Of a DNA stretch of 64,000 bases, positions 51,953 to 61,249 are shown one piece after another. The notes beneath the pieces were generated by a model. It saw only the letters and a program-made list of their open reading frames with translations, was not told the origin of the DNA and did no database searches. How positions within the stretch are numbered: the stretch's first letter is position 1; the number at the start of each line of letters is the position of its first letter. The DNA comes from Butyrivibrio sp. MB2005 (GTDB lineage: Bacteria; Bacillota; Clostridia; Lachnospirales; Lachnospiraceae). Made by a program: the position numbers and the translations under genes. The stretch is taken from positions 1-64,000 of the forward strand of contig NZ_AUJP01000017.1 in the NCBI RefSeq assembly GCF_000424285.1, given 5' to 3'.

Positions 51953-53596
51953 ATGAGAAACTATTGCTTAAAATTCTTCTTAATTACATATAGCATACTG
52001 ATACTGCTCTTTTCATCGGTGCTGAAAGTCAGCGCAGATGGCGATAGCGAGCGTCAATATCGCATTCTTTTCATATCCTCATACGGTTTTTCCAATCCTG
52101 CAGTTCCATCGCAGCTTCAGGGTTTTGAGGCCGGACTTGGACAGGCTAATGTCGATATCAGTTATGAATTCATGGATGCGGATAAATACTATGGCGGACT
52201 TGATCTTATGAATTTTGATAAATATATCAGGTACAAGGTGTATTCAATTCGCTCTTTTGATCTGTTAGTTGTGGCAGACGACTCTGCCCTGCGATATGCC
52301 ATCAACAATAGGAACGAGTTATTCCCGGATACGCCGATGGTTTTCATGGGAATAAACAACAGAACAGAGGCAATCACAGCTTCTGCAATGAAAAACGCCA
52401 CCGGTATCGCCGAGAATCTTGATTTTGAAGGCAATTATGAGCTTATGAAGGAGCTTTTCCCTGACAGAACGCATCTGTATGTGATAGTGGACTCTACTAT
52501 CGCAGGGTTGGCCGATTATGTTGAGTTTATGAAATTCAGGGATGCACATCCCGAAATGAAAAGCACTGTCATCAATGCATCATCCTATACCAGAAATGGA
52601 CTCCGGGAACTTTTGGGAACTTTTGAATCAGATGACATAATACTCTTCCTGGATTTTTCACTGGATGGTGAGAAACATGCTTATTCTCTGCAGAACGCGG
52701 CAGAATTCATCTCCGAGTATGCTCCGGATATCCCCATAATCAGGCTTACTTCCACTGATATAGGATATGGAGTACTTGGCGGAATATCCTACTCTTATTA
52801 TGATGCCGGTAAAATGGCCGGTGAGATTTCCGCAAAGATACTTTCAGGCGAAAGTGCCGACAGTATACCTCTTGTTACTTCTGCTGTCACTGCTACATAT
52901 TTTGAACAGCACTCCATGGATAAGTTTGACTTAAAAAATTCACAACTCCCAAAAGGTGCAACGATAATAAATGAGCATCAGACCTTTGCGAAATTTTATC
53001 GTGAAAACAAGCTTATCAGCAACCTGATGATTGTAATATTGCTTCTTTTGATAGTCATAATTGTTCTTCTTAATATCGCTAATAACAAACGCAAAAAATT
53101 GATAAAGATGGACTTCATGACACAAATGCCCAACAGAAAAAAGATCATGGAGGATATCGTTCAGGCGGTTACTGCGTCAACACCTTATGGAATAATAATG
53201 CTCGATGTAGACCGCTTCAAGAGCATAAATGATACCTATGGTCATAAAGTAGGGGATGAAGTGATCGTAGCTGTTGCAGAAAAGCTAAAAAAGCTTTCAA
53301 AGAAAAAGCTGTCCTTCGCAAGACTTGGTGGAGATGAGTTCTCCGGAATTTTTATGGAACCTTCTGAAGACAAAGCCCGCAAGATATGCGAATCAATCAT
53401 AAAGAGTGTAAAAGATCCAATAAAGACTTCCGCCGGTGACCTTAAGATCACAGTCAGCGTAGGCTGCGCAATGTATCCACTTGACACAAAGAATTCCAAA
53501 AACGTCATGGAATGTGCAGATAAAGCACTATATGAGACTAAGAAAAACGGCAGAAACGGATATACATTATTTGACAGCATAAATAAGTCCGGCTGA
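51953..53596 (+). CDS. Diguanylate cyclase with ABC-substrate-binding-like sensor domain
   Basis: 547 residues. A signal peptide (LITYSILILLFSSVLKVSA) is followed by an extracytoplasmic domain (about 30-340) like PF04392 ABC_sub_bind: RYRILFISSYGFSNPAVPSQLQGFEAGL and later DIPIIRLTSTDIGYGVLGGISYS. One membrane helix (about 353-374) follows, then a GGDEF domain with FARLGGDEFSG (about 460) and ISVGCAMYP-like ending. The active-site GGDEF is intact; no RxxD inhibitory site precedes it. It makes c-di-GMP in response to an external ligand. The start has no recognisable ribosome site, and the TATAGT just upstream of the ATG hints at a leaderless mRNA. It overlaps the convergent lipoprotein gene by 30 bp. 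Confidence 0.88.
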   Translation: MRNYCLKFFLITYSILILLFSSVLKVSADGDSERQYRILFISSYGFSNPAVPSQLQGFEAGLGQANVDISYEFMDADKYYGGLDLMNFDKYIRYKVYSIRSFDLLVVADDSALRYAINNRNELFPDTPMVFMGINNRTEAITASAMKNATGIAENLDFEGNYELMKELFPDRTHLYVIVDSTIAGLADYVEFMKFRDAHPEMKSTVINASSYTRNGLRELLGTFESDDIILFLDFSLDGEKHAYSLQNAAEFISEYAPDIPIIRLTSTDIGYGVLGGISYSYYDAGKMAGEISAKILSGESADSIPLVTSAVTATYFEQHSMDKFDLKNSQLPKGATIINEHQTFAKFYRENKLISNLMIVILLLLIVIIVLLNIANNKRKKLIKMDFMTQMPNRKKIMEDIVQAVTASTPYGIIMLDVDRFKSINDTYGHKVGDEVIVAVAEKLKKLSKKKLSFARLGGDEFSGIFMEPSEDKARKICESIIKSVKDPIKTSAGDLKITVSVGCAMYPLDTKNSKNVMECADKALYETKKNGRNGYTLFDSINKSG

Positions 53597-54748
53597 GTTT
53601 CGACTGTAGTACCCCGTATCAAACAATTCTTCCTCAATATTGTCCAGTGTGATAGTAATGGGCTGTAACAAGTATGATGATACTACTCTCACACCGTTGT
53701 CGTAATCAGTGGTATTGTAATCGCAGGAAAAATCCCAGTTCGACGTATCAATAAGATCCGCATCAGGTTTACTTCCTGATAAAATGGCTAATCCAAGATC
53801 GGCAGTAACAACAGATTCATTATCCATAGCCTTGAATACTGTCATGCTCTGGACTCCATCAAAAATATTATAAATATTGGCAATATCGCCATCCTGCCCG
53901 GTTAACACAACCGGGTTTTTCTCTGAGTAATCTGCTTCCAGTGCTCTTGCTGCGCCAAGGGCAGTTGAGTCATTGGCACAAAGCACCGCATCGAGAATAG
54001 TCCCACTTGGATAATAGGAATTAAGAATAATCTGAAGCCTTTGCTGGGCTAAATCTGTCGACCACTGAGCAGTGGAGGTCTCGTAAAAACCGGTCTGGTT
54101 AGACATTACGTTCAAAGTCCCTGAATCAATATAAGGCTTAAGTGTGTCCATGGCACCGCCATAGAAGAACCTGGCATTATTATCCACCGGATCGCCTGAA
54201 ACAAATTCAATATTAAAGGTTTTTTCTGCAGAATCCAGTGCCAGAGCATCTATTACATAGTTGGCCTGAAGGACGCCTACCTGATAATTGTCAAAAGAGA
54301 CATAATAATCCACAGCTTCTGTATCCATTAGGAGTCTGTCATATGCAATTATCTTTATGTTTGCCTCAGCTGCTTCATCAAGAATATCTGATAAGGCGGC
54401 ACCATCCACAGCAGTGATTACCAAAAGATCCGCACCGCTGTTTATCATATCGCGAAGGTCGTTTACCTGTGTATCTATCAGATTATTGGCATAACGCAGT
54501 ATGACTTCACAGTCATTTTTTTCAAACTGTTCTTTTAAGAATAATCCGTCACGATTCCAGCGTTCAAGCAGCATATCAGGCATGGAAATACCCACTACTG
54601 TCCTGCCGTCATCAGAATGTGTATCTTCAATTTTAACCTTCTGTGTATCGTTCCGGCCAACATCTGTATTAGTTTTTTTCGAGCTGCATCCTGCTATGAT
54701 CAGGAAAAACAGTAATGAAATTGCAAATAACCTCTTAGTTTTCATCAT
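53567..54748 (-). CDS. Sugar-binding lipoprotein (periplasmic-binding-protein type I)
   Basis: 393 residues. A lipoprotein signal peptide with lipobox LIIAGC (Cys near 23) is followed by a Peripla_BP_4 fold: TVVGISMPDMLLERWNRDGLFLKEQFEKN, DLLVITAVDGAALSDILDEA, IIAYDRLLMD, and VVLTGQDGDIANI, as in xylose/galactose-binding proteins (XylF/ChvE). No ATPase or permease gene is adjacent, so it may be a sensor partner for the neighbouring c-di-GMP proteins. ATG at 54748 is chosen because the signal peptide begins there; a GTG at 54775 is possible. The 3' end overlaps the convergent diguanylate cyclase gene by 30 bp. Confidence 0.88.
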   Translation of the reverse strand: MMKTKRLFAISLLFFLIIAGCSSKKTNTDVGRNDTQKVKIEDTHSDDGRTVVGISMPDMLLERWNRDGLFLKEQFEKNDCEVILRYANNLIDTQVNDLRDMINSGADLLVITAVDGAALSDILDEAAEANIKIIAYDRLLMDTEAVDYYVSFDNYQVGVLQANYVIDALALDSAEKTFNIEFVSGDPVDNNARFFYGGAMDTLKPYIDSGTLNVMSNQTGFYETSTAQWSTDLAQQRLQIILNSYYPSGTILDAVLCANDSTALGAARALEADYSEKNPVVLTGQDGDIANIYNIFDGVQSMTVFKAMDNESVVTADLGLAILSGSKPDADLIDTSNWDFSCDYNTTDYDNGVRVVSSYLLQPITITLDNIEEELFDTGYYSRNSAGLIYAVK

Positions 54749-54775
54749 AGCGTTATGTATCCTCAAATTGGTCAC

Positions 54776-55990
54776 TTAAATCTCAACTTCATCCTCTTCA
54801 GGCAGATGTACTTTGGAGATAACTACAATTGTATCCCCTGCTCGTAGTTTAACCTGCCCTTTTGGAACAACTGATTTGCTGCCTCTTTTTATTGACAATA
54901 ATATGGTCTGTCTCGGGAAATTCAGGTCCTTAATAAATTTATCACACCAGGGATGAGTATCTCCCAAAGTAACTTCCTTAAGGTGCATGGGCACATCATT
55001 TTTGATGGCCTGAGCACCAATAATTATCTTATCTCCCGCTTCGAGAACTATGCTTCCGTTTGGAATAATCACGTTGCCCTGACGTTGTATCATTGCAATA
55101 ATTGCACTATGGGGAAGGTCGATATCTCTTATTTTTTTATCTACCCATTTATCATTCATTGAGAGCTGAACCTTGATAAAATGCATATCAATACTCTTTG
55201 AATAATCTCCCATGTGCTTTAATTTGGTGTACTGTTCAACGAATCCTGCGGAAATAATACCTGTAGGTATGGCTACAATTCCCACCCCAAGGAACGCCAG
55301 CAGAATTCCAAAAACCTTTCCAAGAAAGGTTATAGGATATATATCTCCATACCCCACTGTCAGCAGCGTGGATGCCGCCCACCAGATTCCGGAGAATGCA
55401 TTTTCAAAAACCTCGGGCTGTGCTTCATGCTCTAATGAATACATGCAAAGACTAGCTGCCAGCATCATAATTGCAATTATGAAAACCGATGACAGAAGCT
55501 GCTGTGCTTTGCTTTTGATAACTTCAGTGATTACATTAAGTGAGTCATAGTATGCATTGATCTTGAAAAGTCTGAAGATCCTCGCCACTCTAAACATTCG
55601 AAATGCCGCTGCGCCTGCAGGGAAAAACACCGGCAAATAGAATGGTAAAAAGCTGAGAAGATCTATGATTCCAAAGAACGAAATGACATATCGTAAAACT
55701 GCCACTCCCTCTGATTTATCAGGGAAAAGGCATTTTGACGTAATAAGCCTTAGAACATAATCAATTGCAAAAAAGAATACGGTGACATTTTCTATCATGT
55801 CAAAGACTTTTCCACAACCGGCATTTAGTTCTGAAAAAGTCGCTAAAAACGCCACCGTAAGATTCAAAATCAGGGCGATAGTTCCAACAATGTCATAGAT
55901 AACGCTTGGCCAATCGCCCAAATATCCAACAGAAACTATTTTAAAAAGCTTCTGCCTAAATTCATCAAAACTTATTTTCTTTTCAGACAT
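54776..55990 (-). CDS. Voltage-gated-type potassium channel with two RCK/TrkA-C domains
   Basis: 404 residues. Six hydrophobic helices include a charged S4-like helix (FRMFRVARIFRLFKI) and a pore loop ISGIW...TLLTVGYGDIYP with the K+ selectivity filter TVGYGD near residue 212. The C-terminus has two TrkA_C-like domains (ALIAMIQRQGNVIIPNGS and TILLSIKRGSKSVVPKGQ). It is thus a Kv-like K+ channel regulated by ligand or redox through its RCK domains; c-di-AMP is a common ligand of such domains in Firmicutes (established for KtrA/TrkA, inferred here). It lies between the lipoprotein and the GGDEF-EAL gene. Confidence 0.9.
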   Translation of the reverse strand: MSEKKISFDEFRQKLFKIVSVGYLGDWPSVIYDIVGTIALILNLTVAFLATFSELNAGCGKVFDMIENVTVFFFAIDYVLRLITSKCLFPDKSEGVAVLRYVISFFGIIDLLSFLPFYLPVFFPAGAAAFRMFRVARIFRLFKINAYYDSLNVITEVIKSKAQQLLSSVFIIAIMMLAASLCMYSLEHEAQPEVFENAFSGIWWAASTLLTVGYGDIYPITFLGKVFGILLAFLGVGIVAIPTGIISAGFVEQYTKLKHMGDYSKSIDMHFIKVQLSMNDKWVDKKIRDIDLPHSAIIAMIQRQGNVIIPNGSIVLEAGDKIIIGAQAIKNDVPMHLKEVTLGDTHPWCDKFIKDLNFPRQTILLSIKRGSKSVVPKGQVKLRAGDTIVVISKVHLPEEDEVEI

Positions 55991-56013
55991 ATTCCCCAAC
56001 CCCAACTAAACTT

Positions 56014-58521
56014 TTATTCATCCGAAGCATCAAATACAATGGCTTCTTCAGGACTTATCGGCTTACTGAAGTAGTAACCCTGAATGATATCGGCCTTGAA
56101 TTCCCTGAGTTTTTCATACTGCCACTTTTCCTCGACACCTTCGATGATCATCAGCTTATCAAGATCGTGTACCAGCTGGATGACATCTCTGATAAATGAA
56201 TCCTTGCCCCCAACAAGGTACGCATCAACAAGGGATTTATCGAGTTTTACCACGTCCACAGGAATGTATGTAAGATATCCAAGTGAAGAATAGCCGGTAC
56301 CAAAATCATCCATAAGTATCTTAATTCCAAGTGCTTTGAGCTGTGCAAAAAGACTCTCCGCCTTCTCGGTTTTTTCAAGGAAAAGACTTTCCGTAACCTC
56401 TATCTCAACGAATTGTCCTGATATATTATACTCCTCTAGCAGCTCTTTTAAAAACTCAACATATCCGATATCGCTGAGCTGGTTACTTGAATAGTTAATG
56501 GAAACAGGATAAAGCATGTATCCTGCATCTCTCCATGCCGCCAGCTGCTTGATAACAAGCTCTGTAGTGATTCTTCCAATTCTGGCAATCCAGCCACTTG
56601 CCTCAGCTATAGGAATAAATACGCCGGGATACATTCCTTCAGCCTTCATTCTGACAAGAGCCTCAAAGCCGCAAAGCTTCTTGGTCTCTGTATTGATCTG
56701 AGGCTGATATACCATGTAGAATCCGTCATTATCCATAGCATCGAGGATTTTGGCCTTAACCTTGTTCTCCTCGCGAACCTTTTTCTTCATATCATCGGAG
56801 TACAGGAATGCCTTATTTCTGCCTCTCTGCTTAGCCTCGTACATAGCTATCTCAGCATTTATGATGTGCTGATCAGGGGTTGTCACGCCGTCGGATAATG
56901 ATACGCCCATACTACAGGACATGATTATGGTCTCATCACCCATGCTGATGGGATTTCTGAATATTTTCATTATCTCCTGAATAGTGGAACTCTCCTCTGT
57001 CACACGCTCACCTGAGAGCATCATAAGGAATTCGTCACCGCCGTATCTTGCCAGCATCCAGTCTCTGGTTTTGGCAAGGTTTTCAAGCTCATAAGACAAG
57101 TGCTTTAAAACTTCATCCGCAACCTGATGGCCATAGGTTTCGTTGACATCTTTGAAGTTATCAATGTCCACCATTATTATCGAGAATACCTTATCGGGAA
57201 TCGCATGTCTTCTCAGATATTCTACTGCGGTTCTTCTGTTAAGAATATCCAGGAAATCGTCATGCTCTGCCTGATAGATAAGTCTTTTCTGGGATTTTTC
57301 AAGTTCTTCCTTGGATGCAAGAAGCTCTCTGTTGGATTCTCTGCCAAGGAAAACCGTGGCATTTACTGACTGCAAAAGCATTATCATCGCAAGGAAAATA
57401 AGTCCTGCTGAAGGAAGAATTGCTCCATACACATCAATGAATGAAACGGGCTTATTGATGATTATGGTCTCTTCCGGAAGCATCTTCTCTGTGATGCCGT
57501 ATCTGGCCATAACGTTGTAATCAAACTCCGTTATACTTGGAGTCTTCAGGGCCATGTGAATCCTGCTGATATCGGCGCCATCAAGAACCTTTACCATGGT
57601 CTCACCGGCATTTTTTGCCTGCTGATAGAATGACATACCAATCGATCCAAGAACACCGTCACCCACTGCATCTTCGTAGCAGCGAACTATAGGCGCATTG
57701 GAATACTCCTTGAAGAAATTGGTCATCTCATACTTAGTATGTGTGATTCCATCCGCATCAGAAAAGCAGGTCATGTAAATAATAATCGCATCATCCGGCA
57801 CTTGCTTAATGACCTCAATGAGCTGTTCCTTAGTGTAGTTTGTGACATTTATCGTCTCAAATTCGTATCCGGTAAGCCTGGACATAATGATGGTAAATCT
57901 TGCACCATCAGTTTTTCCTGCGGCTGATTCATCAAAAAAGCCCACGTATTTTGTGCGATTAGGGAAAATCTTCCTGGTCAGCTTCAGAGTTTCTTCAAGA
58001 TAATCATTTTCGTAAAAGCCTGTAATATTTCTGCGGGTACATGCTTTTTTTGCCAGAGTCAGATTATTTGCACCTATGAAAACAATGGGAATATCGCCGA
58101 ATATCTTTTTTCCGTAATCACACATAAACTGCAGAGCTTCATCGTCCACAACTATTACGCCATCATACTCTTTACCATTTTTCATTCTTGATACAAAGAA
58201 GTTGTAGAAAGCGCTCTGATCCTCACTGGTTCTGTAATTTTTGGCATCCATAAATATGACGTCGTACTCAACGCCATTGGGATACAAAGAGTCGTGGAAA
58301 CCTTCTATTTGGTTGGCATAAGTGTAGTATTGGGAATTATACGAGCAGAATAAAAGCACCCTGTGTCTTACGTCCTCCACATACCGGAAGGCAGGGTCCT
58401 CGGTCTTTTTCCCTTTATTGATGACCATGATCTGCAGAAAAATCACGGCCAAGATAAGGCAAACAACACTAAGGACGAGCCATACAGTCCTCAGTGTTCT
58501 GAAAACCGCAGTTTTTTTCAT
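56014..58521 (-). CDS. GGDEF-EAL protein with ABC-substrate-binding-like sensor domain
   Basis: About 835 residues. A membrane helix (about 10-30) is followed by an extracytoplasmic ABC_sub_bind-like domain (RHRVLLFCSYNSQYYTYANQIEGFHDSLYP) and a second helix near 365-385. Then come a GGDEF domain (ARYGGDEFLM, about 495) and an EAL domain with FEALVRM (about 619), SINYSSNQL, IEVTESLFL, MDDFGTGYSSL, LDKSLV and QGYYFSKP, so the phosphodiesterase residues are all kept. It may both make and degrade c-di-GMP. The start at 58521 follows GGAG; a start 42 bases upstream lacks a ribosome site. The sensor domain resembles that of the 51953-53596 cyclase. Confidence 0.9.
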   Translation of the reverse strand: MKKTAVFRTLRTVWLVLSVVCLILAVIFLQIMVINKGKKTEDPAFRYVEDVRHRVLLFCSYNSQYYTYANQIEGFHDSLYPNGVEYDVIFMDAKNYRTSEDQSAFYNFFVSRMKNGKEYDGVIVVDDEALQFMCDYGKKIFGDIPIVFIGANNLTLAKKACTRRNITGFYENDYLEETLKLTRKIFPNRTKYVGFFDESAAGKTDGARFTIIMSRLTGYEFETINVTNYTKEQLIEVIKQVPDDAIIIYMTCFSDADGITHTKYEMTNFFKEYSNAPIVRCYEDAVGDGVLGSIGMSFYQQAKNAGETMVKVLDGADISRIHMALKTPSITEFDYNVMARYGITEKMLPEETIIINKPVSFIDVYGAILPSAGLIFLAMIMLLQSVNATVFLGRESNRELLASKEELEKSQKRLIYQAEHDDFLDILNRRTAVEYLRRHAIPDKVFSIIMVDIDNFKDVNETYGHQVADEVLKHLSYELENLAKTRDWMLARYGGDEFLMMLSGERVTEESSTIQEIMKIFRNPISMGDETIIMSCSMGVSLSDGVTTPDQHIINAEIAMYEAKQRGRNKAFLYSDDMKKKVREENKVKAKILDAMDNDGFYMVYQPQINTETKKLCGFEALVRMKAEGMYPGVFIPIAEASGWIARIGRITTELVIKQLAAWRDAGYMLYPVSINYSSNQLSDIGYVEFLKELLEEYNISGQFVEIEVTESLFLEKTEKAESLFAQLKALGIKILMDDFGTGYSSLGYLTYIPVDVVKLDKSLVDAYLVGGKDSFIRDVIQLVHDLDKLMIIEGVEEKWQYEKLREFKADIIQGYYFSKPISPEEAIVFDASDE

Positions 58522-58629
58522 GCTTTTCTGCTCCGTTAAATGATTATAATACTCTTTAATCATAGCATTAAAAGGGCATTTGCATTATTAATTTAGTCTT
58601 TTATACATATAGAAACTAGAAAGAAATTC

Positions 58630-58687
58630 TTAAAAAAAAATAAATATCGGTCACGAACCTTTGATGCTTCTGCTGTGACCGATATTT
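58630..58687 (-). terminator. Terminator of the ECF transporter operon
   Basis: A perfect 13-bp stem (58642-58654 with 58675-58687, aaatatcggtcac/gtgaccgatattt) is followed on the minus strand by an A and nine U (58632-58640). It lies about 13 bases past the EcfT stop codon. Confidence 0.9.
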
Positions 58688-58699
58688 ATTAAATTTCTA

Positions 58700-59530
58700 T
58701 TAAATCGTAAATGGATTATAGAATCTGCTTCCGTCGTAGTAAGTAAAAATAAGTGCAGCTGCAGAAAATGCCACTATGAATATCAAAACTGCAAAATCGG
58801 CGGCTGTTAGCTTTTTCCTGGAGTACCAGGTTCTCGTCTTTTTCTTGCCAAAACCTCTAAGCTCCATGGCATTACTTACCACATCTATTCTCTCCATGGA
58901 TGAAAACAGGAGCGGAAAAATTATGGCCGCAGTGTTTTTTATTCTGGATAACAGTTTTCCCTTGGAACTCATCTCTATTCCGCGGGCTTCCTGAGCGTTC
59001 CTGATTCTGTGAAACTCATCCTGTATGTCCGGAATGTATCTTAGGGTAATCTCCAGCGCGTATGAAATCTTGTAAGGCACTCCCACACCGTTAAGGCTTG
59101 AGGCCAGTTCGCTGGGATCAGTGGTTGTAAGGAATATGAACACCGATGGAATAACCGTAAAGTATTTCATCAGCACATTTAGCTCATAAAAAAGCTGCTG
59201 CTTTGTGACGGTGTAATTTCCAAACAGATGAAAAAGGTCGCTCCTGCTGTCGTAAATCCTGCAGCCCTCGTAAGGTGCAAAGAAGAAAATGCAGGTAAGG
59301 TTAATTACCATAAAAAACATGACCGCTGTGAAAATGGCGCTTACCTGTTTCCATTTTATTTTGGCACTTAAGTAAATCGAGATGCCCAAAACCAGCATTA
59401 TTGCAAGGATTCTGGTGTCAAAGGTAAGGGCACTTGTAAGGCACCATATCAGGAAAAATACAAGCTTGGTAAAGCCGCTGAGCTTATGTACAAAAGTGTC
59501 TTTTTTCTCATAGGATATCAGTCTGTTCAT
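58700..59530 (-). CDS. ecfT: ECF transporter transmembrane protein EcfT (CbiQ family)
   Basis: 276 residues with five or six hydrophobic helices. The coupling-helix motif IRNAQEARGIEM (the family's A-R-G) near residue 180 and a second one, NAMELRGFGKKKTRTWY near 220, are diagnostic of EcfT/CbiQ. It links the substrate-capturing S protein to the ATPases. Its start overlaps the ATPase gene stop by 4 bp (59527-59530). It is the last gene of the three-gene unit. Confidence 0.93.
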   Translation of the reverse strand: MNRLISYEKKDTFVHKLSGFTKLVFFLIWCLTSALTFDTRILAIMLVLGISIYLSAKIKWKQVSAIFTAVMFFMVINLTCIFFFAPYEGCRIYDSRSDLFHLFGNYTVTKQQLFYELNVLMKYFTVIPSVFIFLTTTDPSELASSLNGVGVPYKISYALEITLRYIPDIQDEFHRIRNAQEARGIEMSSKGKLLSRIKNTAAIIFPLLFSSMERIDVVSNAMELRGFGKKKTRTWYSRKKLTAADFAVLIFIVAFSAAALIFTYYDGSRFYNPFTI

Positions 59531-61245
59531 GACTGACCTCCTCTCCCGGCTCTCTCATGATCAATGAATCTGGCCGCAAATTCTGAAGGTGTATCTATGC
59601 CGCATTTAAGAGAAAGGTCATAGAGTGATGTCTTCTTAAGGTATGCCTTGTCACAAATGTTTTCATCAGTCAGAACCTCTGAAGGAAGTGCATTCATAAG
59701 GAGCCGTCCGTCTGTCAGAACCAGCGTCCTGTCAGTATACTCAAGCATCAGATGCATGTCGTGAGTGATCATCATGATAGTCTTACCCATGTCATCTCGA
59801 AGCTTTACAAGGAATTCCATGATCTCTGTATAGTGGCTGTAATCCTGGCCGGCTGTAGGTTCATCAAGAATTATCAGCTCCGGACTAAGAACAAGGATTG
59901 ATGCTATTGAGACACGTTTTTTCTGTCCAAAGGAAAGGGCTGAAACAGGCCAGTTTCTAAAGGGATAAAGTCCGCAGATTTTCAATGCATCATTTACTTT
60001 TTCCTTGATGACATCTTCCGGAACTCCTCTGGCAGTAAGGCCTAGTGCCACTTCATCAAATATCATAGGCTTACTTATCATCTGATTTGGGCTTTGCATA
60101 ACGTAGCCGATTTTCTCACCTATTTCTTTGATGGAAAAGCCGGACATATCTTCACCGTTAAAGAGGATATTTCCGCTCTGTGGCTTGTAGAAGCCGCAGA
60201 TAAGGGAAGCTAGTGTTGATTTTCCTGCGCCGTTTCGACCTACAAGGGAGATCATCTCTCCTCTTTTTATCTCGAAATTAACGTCCTTCAGAATCTGTCT
60301 TCCATCCTCATAGCCAAAGCTTAAGTTATTTACGCTTAGGAGTGTTTCGGAAGAGCTCTGCTGCTGATGTTTTGGAACCGAGTGGTACCAGTTCTTCACC
60401 TGATCCTTATATTTTGTTACATCCATAGACTCTATGTGCTGCGGATGAGTATCTGCGCCAAGCTCACAACCAGCTGCTTTCAGCGCAGCTATATAGAGCG
60501 GTTCGCGGATTCCGTGCTGAGGTAGAAGCCCTGTGCACAGAAGTTCATCGGGATGCATATCAGCAATTATCTCGCCGTCTCCCATAAGGATCACTCTGTC
60601 CACATCGCGGTAAAGCACATCTTCTATGCGGTGTTCAATAATGACAACCGTCATATCCTCGCGCTTCATGATCTCATCAATAAGAGCTATGGTGCGCTTT
60701 CCGGTGGCAGGATCAAGATTGGCCAAAGGCTCGTCAAATAAAAGGATTTTTACATCACATGCCATAACACCGCCAAGGGATACTCTCTGCTTTTGTCCGC
60801 CTGAAAGTTCTCCCGGAGCGTGATTTAGAAAGCTTTGTAAGTCAAGCTTTTCAGCAACCTCATGAACTTTGTCAAATATCTTGTCCTGAGGGATGTTGTC
60901 GTTTTCAAGGGCAAAAGCTATGTCCTCGCCCACAGTAAGGGCTATAAACTGCCCATCAGTGTCCTGAAGCACTGTGCCCACTATCTGTGACATGCCAAAA
61001 ACTCCGAGTTCACTGGGAGTCTTCCCGTCAACCCGGAGTGTTCCGCTCATCTCGCCTGTAAAAGAACAGGGTATCAGCGCATTCAGGCAATGTGCCAATG
61101 TGGACTTACCCGAGCCGGATTGTCCTGCAATGAGGATTTTCTCACCCGGGTAAATCTTTAAATTGATGTTTTTAAGTGTAGGTTTTTCCTGCACTCTGTA
61201 CTTGAATGTTACATCTGAAAACTCGATGATTGGGGTCTTTTCCAA
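59527..61245 (-). CDS. ecfA: ECF transporter ATPase, two fused ABC domains (EcfA1-EcfA2)
   Basis: About 572 residues with two complete ABC ATPase domains. The first has Walker A GQSGSGKSTLAHC, signature LSGGQKQRVSLGG and Walker B ILLFDEPLANLDP. The second has GRNGAGKSTLASL, LSFGQKKRVSIAS and LIILDEPTAGQDYSH. Single-chain duplicated EcfA proteins of this kind occur with UPF0397-type S components. The start is a TTG at 61245, preceded by GGAGG at 9-10 bases and lying right after the S-component stop; longer in-frame readings run into the S gene and are rejected. It powers vitamin- or precursor-type uptake. Confidence 0.9.
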   Translation of the reverse strand: MEKTPIIEFSDVTFKYRVQEKPTLKNINLKIYPGEKILIAGQSGSGKSTLAHCLNALIPCSFTGEMSGTLRVDGKTPSELGVFGMSQIVGTVLQDTDGQFIALTVGEDIAFALENDNIPQDKIFDKVHEVAEKLDLQSFLNHAPGELSGGQKQRVSLGGVMACDVKILLFDEPLANLDPATGKRTIALIDEIMKREDMTVVIIEHRIEDVLYRDVDRVILMGDGEIIADMHPDELLCTGLLPQHGIREPLYIAALKAAGCELGADTHPQHIESMDVTKYKDQVKNWYHSVPKHQQQSSSETLLSVNNLSFGYEDGRQILKDVNFEIKRGEMISLVGRNGAGKSTLASLICGFYKPQSGNILFNGEDMSGFSIKEIGEKIGYVMQSPNQMISKPMIFDEVALGLTARGVPEDVIKEKVNDALKICGLYPFRNWPVSALSFGQKKRVSIASILVLSPELIILDEPTAGQDYSHYTEIMEFLVKLRDDMGKTIMMITHDMHLMLEYTDRTLVLTDGRLLMNALPSEVLTDENICDKAYLKKTSLYDLSLKCGIDTPSEFAARFIDHERAGRGGQS

Positions 61246-61249
61246 AAAA

